From Cylindrodendrum hubeiense (taxonomy: Eukaryota > Ascomycota > Sordariomycetes > Hypocreales > Nectriaceae), in contig JAANBB010000024.1 in NCBI GenBank assembly GCA_014621425.1, positions 62,001-126,000 on the forward strand: a DNA stretch of 64,000 nucleotides, in the 5' to 3' direction. The translations under genes were made by a program, and so were the position numbers. This document shows, one piece after another, positions 10,314-22,200 of this stretch (its first letter is position 1; each line of letters begins with the position of its first letter). The notes under the pieces are model-generated. The model was not told the DNA's origin and did not search any database. It was given only the letters and a program-made list of their open reading frames with translations.

Positions 10314-11729
10314 TTAATATAAGTAATATTTGTTTTTCAGAAGCAATATGGCAGTTATTCAACTATGCACTCGCGGAGTGATCATTCCCTTTTGCCGTAG
10401 CTGACATTGCATCGGGTGATGGTTTTCCCGCGGCACTACCTCATCGATTGCTTCCAGCTCTACGGAGGACAGCGTTTAAGTTGGGTACCTCCAAGACGCT
10501 AATTCCAGGAGAGCTTAATACAAATAGTTAAAAGGAAATCCTCTTTTGTGCCAACTAATGCATGACCTTAGAACAGTGGTATGGATATATTCTAGGTATT
10601 TGTGCTGTGTTGCTATTTAGCGTGTGGTAGAGATCGTTGAGGACATTTGAAGCAATCCTCTGTACCGTCATGAGCTTGTCTATCCGGACCTGTACCTTAT
10701 AGTCAACTGTATCACTTAAAGTATCCCGTTCCCCTTGGCTATAATACCCGTTCACGGTGCGCTCTCGAACTGTAATTTTTACGTAACCATGCTTATCTGC
10801 AGCGTTATGATGCTATTGCGAGCTCCTAAGATTTAGTTTCCGCCTCGTCATCCATGAAGTTGATGATCCGCCCCGCCTTCCGCTTTGTGTCCTGCTCATC
10901 ACCTCATTTTCTTGCACCAGGTCGCAGCGGTTAAAGTCGCTCATCAGTGCAATATCCACCCAATCGTAGCCCTGAAAACGCACGGCCGTACAGGATGTTA
11001 CTCCTTTTACCTATGTCTTCATTTCCTACTATCTAGTCGCAGTTCCTGCATTGCGTCTGTGTTAAGCAGCGATTCATATGGTCTCAGGGCCGCGCTCCCT
11101 ACACACAAAGTAGCGTTCCTCTATCTGAGCTGGTGATACCAGCGCACACTAGGTCCGGCACACTGAAAGCCGCCCGGACACTATCTACTTAACTGAGACA
11201 TGGTCCTTGAAATGTGCCAGAGCCTGGCCTTTAAGATTGTTGACATGTAACGTGTCTGGGCCGAGCTTTAATACTCCGTTCCGCCAAGTCTATATGTCGC
11301 TCCGACAGTCGCAAGACAACACTTGGGTCGTCAACTAAGGAGTCAGCCAATCATGAAATGGCAAATCAAGGTTATGTACAATTCCAGGCTCAATGGATAC
11401 TTCAAAGTCAGGCGGGTGAAATGTAACGCATCATGTTCTCGAGACATCATCATCTTGATTACGGCTCAGATCTTACTTGTGGACCTGTAGCTATTGACCT
11501 TCTGATAGGAATTCTGATAAATATACCAAAACTACTGAGAGCCTGGTAGCACTACATAATTATACTAGAAAAGAAAATAGGGGAGAAGAAGTGAAATATG
11601 AACCCATTGGCAGCTAATCACCTCCCGCATTACCTTCACACAATGAGATTGCCATAGTCTGGCTCAACCTCTAGCCAAAAATACAGCCCGACGCAATTAA
11701 CGTCCTCCTAAGCAAATATGCTTCCTCCT
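10314..11729. other. intergenic, no gene recognised
   Basis: 1.4 kb with stops in all frames and no supported gene. Nothing with a signal peptide, intron pair or known motif was found. Confidence 0.55.
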
Positions 11730-12055
11730 CTAACAGTGCTTTTGGCAAAAGATCTGAGCGTTATGCAGGCAAGTCGAGGTACATGAGACCCGTCTTCTAA
11801 TAGGTATCATAGCGCAGCTTACAGGGCACCTTCCCTGTAAAGCCCTGACGCATTTCGCCCAAGTGCCCCCAGTGCAGGCACTGCGGTCAAAAAGTTCGTT
11901 GTTAACATCATCGCTGATTTCTGGGCTTGTTGACTCTGGAACGGCGATGGAAGCCACCACAGTAGCGGACAAGGCAACGAAAGCAAGAATTTTCTATGAG
12001 GTATTAGCATGATACTTTAAAATGAGCCAAATTTTCTTACAGTAATGGCGACCAT
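11730..12055 (-). CDS. small secreted eight-cysteine protein (effector- or defensin-like candidate)
   Basis: Two exons, 12055-12041 (only five codons, MVAIT) and 11993-11730, join over a 47-nt intron with GTAAGA donor, GCTAAT branch and TAG acceptor, giving 92 residues. Splicing is what creates the signal peptide: MVAIT joins KILAFVALSATVVASIA, ending at a plausible Ala-x-Ala-type site. The mature part of about 70 residues carries eight Cys (SAC, AKC, GRC, VSC, VSC, STC, IFC, KHC), enough for four disulfides, and ends with Cys. No family is recognised. Length, cysteine density and the early intron match fungal small secreted cysteine-rich proteins, which include effectors and antimicrobial proteins. 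It sits alone in a gene-poor stretch of more than 4 kb, a common setting for such genes. The gene model is good; the function is open. Confidence 0.75.
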
Positions 12056-14818
12056 GATTGATGATTTGATAGAGTGTTCGGAGAGAACTTGATTGGAGGC
12101 TTTGAAAGATGTTTGTAGTTGATGGAAGATACTGTTTCTGATTTGAATCTACTTAAAACTTGCAGAAATGGTTATTTTATCAATTAACTTAACTTCAACA
12201 CTCTCATTATGTTATTAACCCTTTTAGGAATTATCTCGTGTCAAAGCGCTGAACCCATATATTAGCTGATTTTTACAGAACAACCGCACCATTCCGGCCC
12301 GTGCCAGGCTTACAATAAGACTAAACCCTTCCAAAACATTGCCCACTTAGCCAATCAAATTAGGCGGTAATATTATCTTGTTGGTTGCTGCCAACATCTA
12401 CGCGTGTACGGGCTGCCCGTGTCTAGACTCATGCCATTTTATCATCTTAACGTGTTATTATGGCCTGTTCTGACACTGGCCTAGAATGGATGAGCTTTGG
12501 AAGATGAAATTGTAATTACATTATGCTGTGATAAGACTATTAGTTATTAAACACTGCCCAGATTGAAATTACTGTGGGGGTGAGAAGGTTCCGGACTTAA
12601 TCAGATAACAAATTGAGCTCCCAGATTAGGTAGTGTGCAAGGATATCCCTGGAAATTAATATGTTCGCTTACAGAGTAGATAGATAATCAGACGCTGACA
12701 GCCAGCCATATGCAGCATAGTAGCCGCAGTGGTAACTATCATGGGTGAGTCGGAAAGGGCTGGCATAATATGACAACCAAGACTTGGTAATTTGCATCTG
12801 TTACTTTATCTTCCATTCCTAATCTGTGGTTTCCCAGTCTCTCGAGACTGAACGGGTGATATAACTGATTTGGAAATTCAGCAGTAAGTTTTGGTGTTAT
12901 TTTACACTAAGAATTGTAGCTACAAACCGTCAGCTGGTTATTAGGTCAGGGTTGACTTGGGTCTGGATGGGCTGTTGGTTCTGGCTAGACCCGGTTTGTA
13001 GATGGGCGGTTGGGGCTGACTGACCTGACTCCAAGATTGATTAATCAATTAGCCAGCAAAAATATCAGACAGGCACGAGATGGCGCGTAGTCTGAGCTAG
13101 TCATCCAGAGAGAGTATTGATCATGGCATAGCTACCCACATCGATTAAAATATCAGTGGAGAATCTCATGATGTATGGACCTTGGAGCTCCTGGTCCACG
13201 GTCCCTGCTGTTATCAGGCCTTGCCTTTCTGGCGACACAGTACTTCACGAGATAACAGCAGCGGCGAGCAGGCTCTGGACTGTTTATATCTGTGAAGATA
13301 GACATGAATATACAGTGTCTACTTCCTGCATAGGAAGATGAGGCTACCGTGTGGGTTACCCAGTAGCTAAAATATCGGATAGGCAAGAGATAACAACTAG
13401 AAGTAATTATGGCATGATATGCAGTACTGAATAGGTGGTTTACAGGTTCAGTAGTCATCCTTTAGCTGTATCTGAAATATCTGTATTATTACTTGTCCTT
13501 CTGATATTTAATCTAGTAATACATAACGGTGGCTTATTTATTATACCTTACTGAACTACGGTGAGATATGTTTTCAGGGGTATTATTGGTTGTGTGATAG
13601 CTAGGATGTAAGTATGTTACATCCGGACTACCTCGTATAGGAAGTTCCGACCGTCATAGAGGTTATTGCATTGGTTAATTAGTCGATCATCACGTGGTAC
13701 AGCGTAGGGTAGGGGCGGCGTGGCGGAGAGACTCATTATCATGAGCGTTCTTCCGTTGAATTTATAATATGTGTAATTTAAGGTGTTTTAAGCACATTTT
13801 TGCAGCATTATCCTATGACCAACTTGATCGGATGATGCCGTTAGAAAGTACTGGCCAGATCCGCCTTTTATTTTCAACTTAAGAGGCCCACATTTGCGCC
13901 TTTGCCCTTATCGTGGATGTATCCCCATGGTACTGGCATCATCACACTCATAACACCTACTCAATAGGTAGTTTGTTCGGGTTCTGCACGCTCCCACCAC
14001 ATAATAGATACCTGTCGTCGGCCACCGAGTCTCGTTGTAGGTAAAACAAATATTGAAACTTTGAAGCATGTTGCAGAGTCGTAACATGTGCTGACAGTAT
14101 CTGCATTGAATTAGAACGAGGGAGATTTTTTCCTGTTCACATGTTGTGCTATGTAAAGACTTCGAGCATTCTGAAAGCCCTCGATAGAGGGAGCTGGTGA
14201 AATCCATTGGATATTGTGAACGCATTGTGTGTATTCTTTCTGTGTGGGGTCTGTCTCAAAGGATCGTTAGGGAATACAAGGAAGTAAACTTCAGAAAAGC
14301 TTCTACGCTTTCAATTTTGAGCATTTACCTATTCAGGTTACGATTCTTGACATATGGACGGCTTTTTGTGACCGGTATGACTCTAAGATGTGTGTGGTCA
14401 GACACCGCTCCTGCCTCATGGAAAGCGCCGGGCTGATTAGAATCCCTGTTTGTTATCTCAACGACGCCTTTGCTAAATAGAGGTCTAAACAGAGGTATCC
14501 GCCAGTCTGCTTTTGGGGGGTCGGCGAAACTTCCGAGCACGATAGATTGCGGGAGCTTTTGGACGTCTTGAACACGTTAATTCCAGTAGAAACGTTGGAG
14601 AGCAAACTGACTAATTGTGTTCTTCGATTAGGAAATGAAGACGAAGATGAACTGATAGCCGCACTTTTCATGTACTTGTGTTGTCTAGTGCTCTGCTCCG
14701 CACGAGTAGTGCATCACGCTCTGAACGTGAAACCAGGGTAGACCACAAGAGTCGCAATGATGCATGACAAGTGCGACGATGATAATCATGAACAGGGTGA
14801 GGGGTGAGAAGACATGGA
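12056..14818. other. long AT-rich gene-poor stretch
   Basis: 2.7 kb without a supported gene. It holds a diverged direct repeat (13061-13081 and 13371-13391, three differences in 21 bp) and a hairpin between them (11-bp perfect arms at 13205-13215 and 13251-13261). The pattern suggests decayed repetitive DNA, but no transposon protein is readable. Confidence 0.5.
13061..13391. repeat. short direct repeat flanking a hairpin
   Basis: The outer 21-bp direct repeats begin with AATATC and are 310 bp apart. Inside, CTGCTGTTATC and its exact reverse complement are 35 nt apart. This may be a remnant of a small mobile element; the repeats are too short to be sure. Confidence 0.35.
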
Positions 14819-15429
14819 GCATTTCAAGGGAAAGATGTCCCAAACAGGACAGTGGTGGTTGCGAAGAAGGAGTGACTACACAATTAGATCCGGGGCGGGT
14901 GAGGCTAAAACCCCCCAGAAGCTATTGAAGCTCCTGTTGGTTGGATTCTTGACTCAGTGTCTTGCGCAGCCCTCTAACATAGACGCGTCTATTTGGGTGC
15001 TTAAAGGTCGCCATAGGGCTCCAATGCTCCCTTTGGACCATGTGAAGGCTGATCCGGCATTTCTCGGCGACTATTTCCTTTGCCATTCCAGTTACCCCAG
15101 CGCTGGAAACTAAGCCTCCCTTGACTGGGCCCTGGGCCATCCCGCCGTTGCTTGGGATGACACAGTCCAACGTTCATCGGATGGCCTCGGATGTCACCCC
15201 GAAGTGACACGACAGCCTTTTCAGCATCGTCACGCGTCTTGAAGTCAATAAAGCAGTAACCAGAGTTTCTGGAGCTAACTGGATTGATTGAGACGTGAAT
15301 GTGTTCGAATCCTCCGAATCCACTCGTCTTGAGCCTCGACGCAATCCCGTCAGGCTGCACATCATAACTAAAATTACCATGAAAATTCCGTCTCCCTTCG
15401 GGGATAGCGGTTGGCTGATCAGTCGGCAT
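14819..15429 (-). pseudogene. two-RRM RNA-binding protein gene, decayed after RRM1
   Basis: An open frame 15429-15001 (142 codons) encodes one RRM: an RNP2-like strand RNFHGNFSYDV near residues 14-24, and RNP1-like NSGYCFIDF near 59-67, followed by AEKAVVSLRGDIRGHPMNVG and a RWGNW segment. It stops at TAA just after EPYGDL. A second RRM continues in a shifted frame directly behind: HPNRRVYVRGLRKTLSQ, then an in-frame TAG at QELQ*LLGGF, then a further-shifted remnant RNHHCPVWDI that matches the expected RNP1-type strand with several changes. Fungal relatives with a similar RRM1 usually continue through a RWGDW linker into RRM2. I therefore see a frameshift, a nonsense codon and further decay. 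A shortened single-RRM protein could still be made. Confidence 0.72.
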
Positions 15430-15693
15430 TGTTCGAGTTCAGCACAAAATTATAAAGCAGTACAATGAATAAAGCATAATTGTGCACATGCATTACAAGC
15501 CGTGTTATGTCTCACATCGGGCGGTCAGAACAGGCAGAATGTCAAGGCACGGAAATACTTCTAGCCGATGTAAGCTGAATTGACCCCGCTTTATATCTTG
15601 GAACAAAGATGGATAATGATGAGAGAAATCTGTCCCATGTGCGAAGTAGAATGGAAGTGTCTCTAACGTTGCCGAGGATACTGCTATTTAGTC

Positions 15694-17623
15694 ATGCTTT
15701 CCGAAGTTTACAGCGATCTCGGTGCCAGTTCGAAAAGAATACGCGTTGTTAAGCTCGCGCCCTCAAACAATTTTGGGAAAACTCCTATTGTATCCCAGTT
15801 GATTGAAACGGCGTGGGACGAATGTGAGTATGAAGCATTGAGTTACTGCTGGGGTAAGCCCGGTAAAACCACGAATATTCTCCTGAACGGGGAACCATTC
15901 CAAATCACACCAGACCTGCATGACGCGCTGTACCATCTCTGTCTAGCGGACCGCAGCAGAACGCTTTGGGTGAGCTACTCCCCGGCCAAGATAACTTAAT
16001 ATTGACATGTGGTCAGATTGATGCAATATGTATCAACCAGCAAGACCAGGACGAGAAAAGTGTGCAGGTACGGAGAATGCAAGACATCTACCGCAACGCC
16101 AAACAGGTGCTAGTTTGGGTTGGCCAAGCACATGATTACACCGAGCTTGCATTTAAACAGGTTGGGAGGCTTTTGCTTTCTACTGATCCGAGCATTCAGA
16201 AAGCAATTTGGAGCGAGCCAGGCGAATGGATTACATGTCTCAATGAAATTATCAAGCGACCAGTATGTCCATGACTCTTAAATCCAAGACATTGCGAATA
16301 CTAACAAGCTGCGAACAGTACTGGGTCCGCTCATGGACAGTACAAGAGGTTGTTCTTGCCCAGGCCGCTTTGCTCTGCTGTGGAACGTACACTATGCCAT
16401 TTTTTGACTTTGCTCGGTTCTTGATTGATCCAACTACCCGCAACCATGTCAAAGTTGGATATTCATTAACAAGTTACGTGGAGCTGGTCTTTGAAATGCG
16501 ACAGTCCTCATATGAAGACCCATCAATGGGTCTCTTTGGGCTCGCTTATAAGCTCCGTCATCGTCAGTGTAGCGTCTCTTACGATAGACTTTTTGCATTT
16601 CTTGGGCTCTTGAAGTCGCCAGCGTCCCTACCTACGGGGAAATTCTCGATTGATTACACCATGGACACCGACAAGTTGTGGTTATTGTTCACTAAAGAGA
16701 CCATGTCTACGTATAAGACACTTCTCCCACTTGCCCTAGCAGAGAGTTCCCGGTCACTTGAAGCCCGTTGGTGCTACAGCTGGTCGGAGAAGGCTTATGA
16801 GCCAAACGACATATTGAATGAAAGGACTCCGTTTTGGACTGGAGGGCTCGATAGTCCAGACTTTTATCCTTTGCAAGCACCCTTTCGCGCAGCAGCCGCA
16901 GGACTGCCAGCGCAAATTCGGATAGATCTGGAAGCCCAATCTGTCATTTCAGTCAATGGTTTCACGCATGGAAAGATCGTGAAGGTCGGCCCCGGTGTGA
17001 ACACCTTCCTGATTGGCTTCGGACGCCCAAATTACGTACAGCTCTTCCAAAAATGGGAATCTTTAGTCGGAGGTCCCTGGGAAGATTTGAATATGACCAA
17101 GAAATTCGCATATACTGTCACAGGTGGGGCTTGGGCCATGGAACCCACAGATTGGAGAGCATGGAACAACACCGATTACTCAGAAAAGGCGTGGAGCTGG
17201 GGCTGGATCAGACAGGATTCCACAAAAGAGTCTCCCATTACAACAGGCTACAGGATGAGTCGTCATGACGAGTTGCAGGAAAACGATGCTATCGTAAGAT
17301 ACAATCGAGTAAGAGACGATGCTTGTGAGGGCCGCAGAATCTTTCTGTTGGAGAACGGAGAATTCGGTCTTGGTCCCGAAAGCACCAAGGTTGGTGACCA
17401 GGTCGTGATTCTTCTAGGCAGCGATGTTCCACTTGTGGTTCATAAAAGAGACCACACCGGCTATCGAAAGTTGTGGGATCTGGAGAATAAGGCGAAACTC
17501 TACAAATCTACCTGGAAACTTGTTGGTCAGGCCTACGTGCATGACGCGATGGAATATCCGGGTGACTTGGAGCGAGATATTAACGATGGACAAGTCAAGT
17601 TAGAAGAATATCTTTTCGATTAG
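15694..17623 (+). CDS. HET-domain protein, three exons, 608 aa
   Basis: Exons are 15694-15969, 16017-16262 and 16319-17623. The two phase-0 introns (47 and 56 nt) both interrupt the HET domain. The blocks are YEALSYCWG at residues 47-55, LW joined by splicing to IDAICINQQDQDEKSVQ at about 91-109, then MQDIYRNAKQVLVWVG, and after the second splice YWVRSWTVQEVVLAQAA. The C-terminal region holds SYDRLFAFLGLL, the usual post-HET segment, and no recognised second domain. It ends without repeats. Both introns remove no conserved residue and restore the standard motif spacing, which supports the model. Probable role is non-self recognition and cell death in the cytoplasm. It is only distantly similar to the HET gene at 8292. 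Confidence 0.92.
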
Positions 17624-18271
17624 TCTTGATTTAAATTCGAGAAAGTCATGATCTCTTCAACTTTCCCTTGCCTAAACCTGTCAAGCTGTGGTGGCAAACA
17701 GTATAGCCCTATTGCAAATGGTGTCTCCTATGCATATATCCTGGCAGAAATATATAAGTGAGATAGCTTATAAGGTACATTAGGATACCAAACCTCTCCC
17801 AGACGAGGACACTAATTGACACAATGTACTCTCTTTACCACTCTGAGATCTCATCTACAGCAGCATTAGTCAGAGAGGCGGAATACATGCCGCCTATTTT
17901 GTTGATATTCAAACAAAAGAATCAAGTTTAAAAGTCCGGTATATTCCTCGGACTCCGTGTAACACATAAAAAGCGCGAGATGTAATAGCTCAGTTCCGTT
18001 ATCGAGGGCTACTAGGCATCACCCTAAAAGTAATGATCAATAATCTTACCTCAAAGCCTGAACACAAGACGAACTTACATTTCTTACCAAATTAAAAAGT
18101 CGATTTCTTCATATAATTTTATGCCATTTCCAGAACTTGAGCATCCCAACTAATACTTGGTTCAAGTGCTAATAGTGATCCCACCGTCCTAGGTTATGCC
18201 ACTAGGATATTAGAAATGCGGCGCGTTTCGTGTTTTGCTCGTGGTTCTTCCCGTTCTAAATTTTTTATTTG
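17624..18271. other. intergenic, no gene recognised
   Basis: The AT-rich downstream region of the second HET gene, ending at the left arm of the long inverted repeat. No coding potential is seen. Confidence 0.55.
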
Positions 18272-18762
18272 TTTGTTGGATCGCGTACGGCACATTCGAT
18301 CAAATGGTCTTAGTGCTCAATAGAGTGTGGATTCAAAGCTGATGATTGTATTGATCCTTGAGGGCCTCGAGCCCCTCTTTTCTATGAGGGGTTTTATCTC
18401 TCAATCTCACGCCCCTCTGACTAAGACTAGGATATCGATATATCAAGGAGTTGCAGAAATCCGATCTCAATCTAACATTGTTTTAAAGTTGATTTAAGAA
18501 AAGAGTTTCGGGACGGATGATGGATGTAGATACATAGATAATGTGATTGGGAATGTTGTTAGATTGAGACCGGATTTGTACAACTCCCTGATATATCGAT
18601 ATCCTAGTCTTAGTCAGAGGGGTGTGAGATTGAGAGATAAAACCCCTCACAGAAAAGAGGGGCCCGAGGCCCTCAAGGATCAATACAATCATCAGCTTTG
18701 AATCCACACTCTATTGAGCACTAAGACCATTTAATCGAATGTGCCGTACGCGATCCAACAAA
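18272..18762. repeat. 491-bp long inverted repeat (foldback element or MITE)
   Basis: Two arms of about 205 bp (18272-18479 and 18557-18762) are reverse complements with about eight differences by eye, nearly all transitions, around a loop of about 76 bp. The ends read TTTGTTGGATCGCG and its complement. No transposase gene and no clear target-site duplication are visible. A transcript across it would form a long double-stranded hairpin. It resembles a foldback-type non-autonomous DNA element, or an inverted insertion of two copies of a shorter repeat. Confidence 0.9.
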
Positions 18763-19203
18763 TGTTGTAGAATGTGCCCCGTTTTGGCGCATGAACGTTG
18801 AGTAAAGCTGGGATTGAATAATTCACAATTAATTAATCAAGTTGTATAATCAATCAGGTGATTCGCAATCCCAAATATTCTGTTTTTAGAATTTTGTGAC
18901 CGGCACAGCCCCAGCGACCGGTTCCGTTACTCGACCTCGTCCATTTACCCGGGCGGCTAAGCTCAACCACAACCAATGGGTTCGAATCTTGTGCATAGAT
19001 TCGAAACTCTTGTTGGTTCCAGAGTTTACGCATGAGACCATCTCTTGAAGAGTGGAAAATGGTCCCTCCCCACCTCCCCCCCACAAATGCAAAGTTCTTA
19101 CAAACTCTACCATCATCCCATTTTGTTCTTGTAGGACAAATTGTGAATGAACTCGACGTTTTCTTTTTCTTCTTCTTTATAGAACCCAGCATCCCATTCC
19201 AAT
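18763..19203. other. intergenic upstream of the GHKL gene
   Basis: It contains a GC-rich patch (about 18895-19000) in AT-rich surroundings and C- and T-rich tracts near 19065-19185, plausible core-promoter sequence for the gene starting at 19204. No RNA gene could be supported. Confidence 0.45.
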
Positions 19204-22200
19204 ATGATTGGCTCCGCAAAATCCAAGTCAGAGGCTGACTCCCAGATCGAACATCTCCGAAAGAAAAGAGGCGTTAACAGACAAGATCAACATGAGCCCG
19301 ATTGCCTAGCATCTATGCTCGACAACTCACTTCAAACGTGCGAATCATGACCAAATCCATGGAAGAGATACTGATAGTGAGCAGGATTTCGGATCAACTC
19401 TACCAGAACCGTTCTCACTTTCTCCTTGAACTCATTCAAAATGCAGATGACAATACATTTGCACCCAAGGTCATCCCCAGCCTCAGCTTCACTTTGTCAT
19501 CAGTTCCGGGATCCCAACACCTCCGCACCGACTGCAACGAAGTCGGCTTTACATTCGAGGATGTCAATTCCATATCCCACTCTGGGGAAAGTACGAAGAA
19601 ACGTGTCATGGGAGGTCAGAGGGGTTACATAGGCGAAAAGGGAATTGGATTCAAATCAGTGTTCAAGGCAGCTGACGTCGTCAACATTGCCAGTGGCTAC
19701 TACGAATTCAAGTTTGAGAGAAACAGATTCCTCGGCATGGTTATTCCAATTCCCTCGCCTTTCCCAAGTGGACAACGCCTTCTAAACCACACTCAGTTTT
19801 TGCTGAATCTACGCGGTGATGACGATTTCAAAAAGATTCAAGATGATCTACACAACATTGAGCCCCAACTGTTGATATTCCTCAGAAGAATCCGAGAATT
19901 CAACATACAGACGAGCTACATCAAAAAGAGATATCGCGTTGATAGCGATATATCCAACGCTGTATTGGGAGAGGTATCAACCATTTCGAGCCAGAGATCC
20001 AACGGCGCAACAAAGGAGAAGAAATACCTTGTCACACGACAAAAGGCCAGGGGACTGCCTATAGATCCTCAGAGACAGGGAGTCACAACATCAGAAGTGG
20101 TCCTTGCATTTCCCATCAACGATTCCGACAGCTTGGGCATTGGTACGCAGAAGGTCTTTGCGTTTTTGCCGATTGATGATTTTGGCTTCAAGGTTAGAGA
20201 AACTCAGTCAGGAAAAGCTCAAGACGCAACACTTACAGATTGAATACCTAGTTCTTGATTCATGCCGACTTTCTACTCGTCGCTAGCCGAGAGGGACTCG
20301 ATTATGACTCTGCATGGAATCTGGCCCTTCGGAATGCGATCCAACAAGCCTTCATAACGGCTATCAAGCGATTTATGTACCTGCCCGCCGATCAATCCGG
20401 GCAGGGACTACGATACGGGTGGCCGAAATACATCAAACATCACCAAAGCTCGCAGGAGTTTTGGAACAAGTTAGGCCAAGCTACTTTGCACGACCTCCGT
20501 GGGCAACAAATTCTTGAATCACGAAATCTATGCAGTTACTGTCAACCGAACGAGCTACGTTTCGTGCCCTCCGAGTTCCGATATCATGGCAGTGAGATTT
20601 TTGACTCCTTTTCTATACGACAGGTACATTTATCGTTCAATTATGACAACGTTTATGATGAACTTGCTCTTCTTGGTGTCCAAAAAACCAGTATTGAAGA
20701 CTTGGTCGACGAATTTTCGATTTGGATTGCAGAATACGGAATTTCTAGACTGAGCGTTCGGTCTATGGAATGGCATCGGACAGTTGCTAACCTATTTTCC
20801 GATCACGTACACCTTAAGGACGCTCTCTCAGGACTTCCAATCATTCCTCTTAGAGATGGGTCCTGGGTGAGTGCGAGCACGCCCCACTTGTACTTACAAG
20901 TTGAAACTGGCGACGAGTATCTCCCCGCCTGCATCAACATATCAATTGTTGATGAAGCTGCATCAAGAGACCCTGCGAGAAGGCGCTTCTTTCAATTCTT
21001 AGGCATCAAGCTCTACACTCCAAGGCTGGTCTGCGACTTAATTTTAGACCTACATGACGGGCACCCTTCCAGCGTCGCAAACCGCACACCTGAGGATTTA
21101 GTCAAGGATGCGGCTTATGTGTTCAAATATAGGAACCTATTCGAGAGAGAGGGCGCTCCTAAGATGTACTTTCTTGTCAAGAATCAAGGATCTTCTTCGC
21201 GGCGCAACAATCAGATCTACATCGTCGACGACGCTTCCGTACCTAATCTGGTCGACAAGTATAAGGACACGCCAAACACCCCATTTTACATCTTGGATGA
21301 ATTGTATGAGAATGTGCATGCCGAAGAGGAGGTCACCAAAAGAGCATTCCATAAGTGGCTCTTACACTCGAAACACATCTCTGCTGTCCCAATACTGATT
21401 CGCAATCATCATCCAACTGCTGAATGGGACTTTTTACAAAAGGCTGAGGTGGCCGATCTTCTGCGGGTCGTTGAGCAAGCTTGCAAAAATACTGCCCTTT
21501 TGCCACAACTTTTGCGGCCCGTCTCTAATCTTCAGGTGGCATGCCTCGGCCGTGAAGGTAGGCTTCAACCACTCGCCGAGTTAGCTATTCCAACCACCGA
21601 TCTTTTGCGAGCATGTCCGCATATTGCCTTCGCCAACTTGCCAAACCCAGACACATGGAAGTTTCTCAACAAGTTTGGTGTTCCTACTACCCCGAATACC
21701 ACTGCAAGGCTGCGAGAGCTTAATGCATTGGTGAGCCGCCACGTTGAGTTGGTCGATAAGGACATAGTCCATGAATGCTACCGTGGGTTAAGCCGAAGCC
21801 CAGAACAGGACAAGCGCATCATTTTGTGAGATATACTACTTATTCGCAACTTATTTCTGAAAGTATTAACAATTAATTTCAGGGAAGCCTTCATGGCCAA
21901 GCCTTTAGTGTTCATAGTGCGACCACGGCCCAAGTGGGTAACACGCAGCTCATGCGTGTGGAATGCACCTCCAGCCCTGAAACAGGTTACGAGGCTCGCC
22001 ACTCGATATAGCGACTGTCAGAGGCTGTTTTGCGATTATCTTGATGTTCAATCGGCCAATATCAAAGATGTTGTGGATGAGCTCTGCACCGTACACGAAG
22101 GGTCTTCTGAAGGCATAGTACAGCGGTGTGAAGATCTTTTGACGATACTGAAAGGTCATCTCACGCTGGAATCTGAATTTACAGCGACACAATTCTTGCG

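Noticed and set aside
18970..19015. GGGTTCGAATC, like a tRNA B box
   Set aside because: I could not fold a cloverleaf or find a fitting A box around it.
18854..19219. Minus-strand open frame of 121 codons with GC-rich core
   Set aside because: It has no recognised domain and starts with a poly-Lys tract derived from a CT-rich promoter tract. It overlaps the start of the well-supported GHKL gene.
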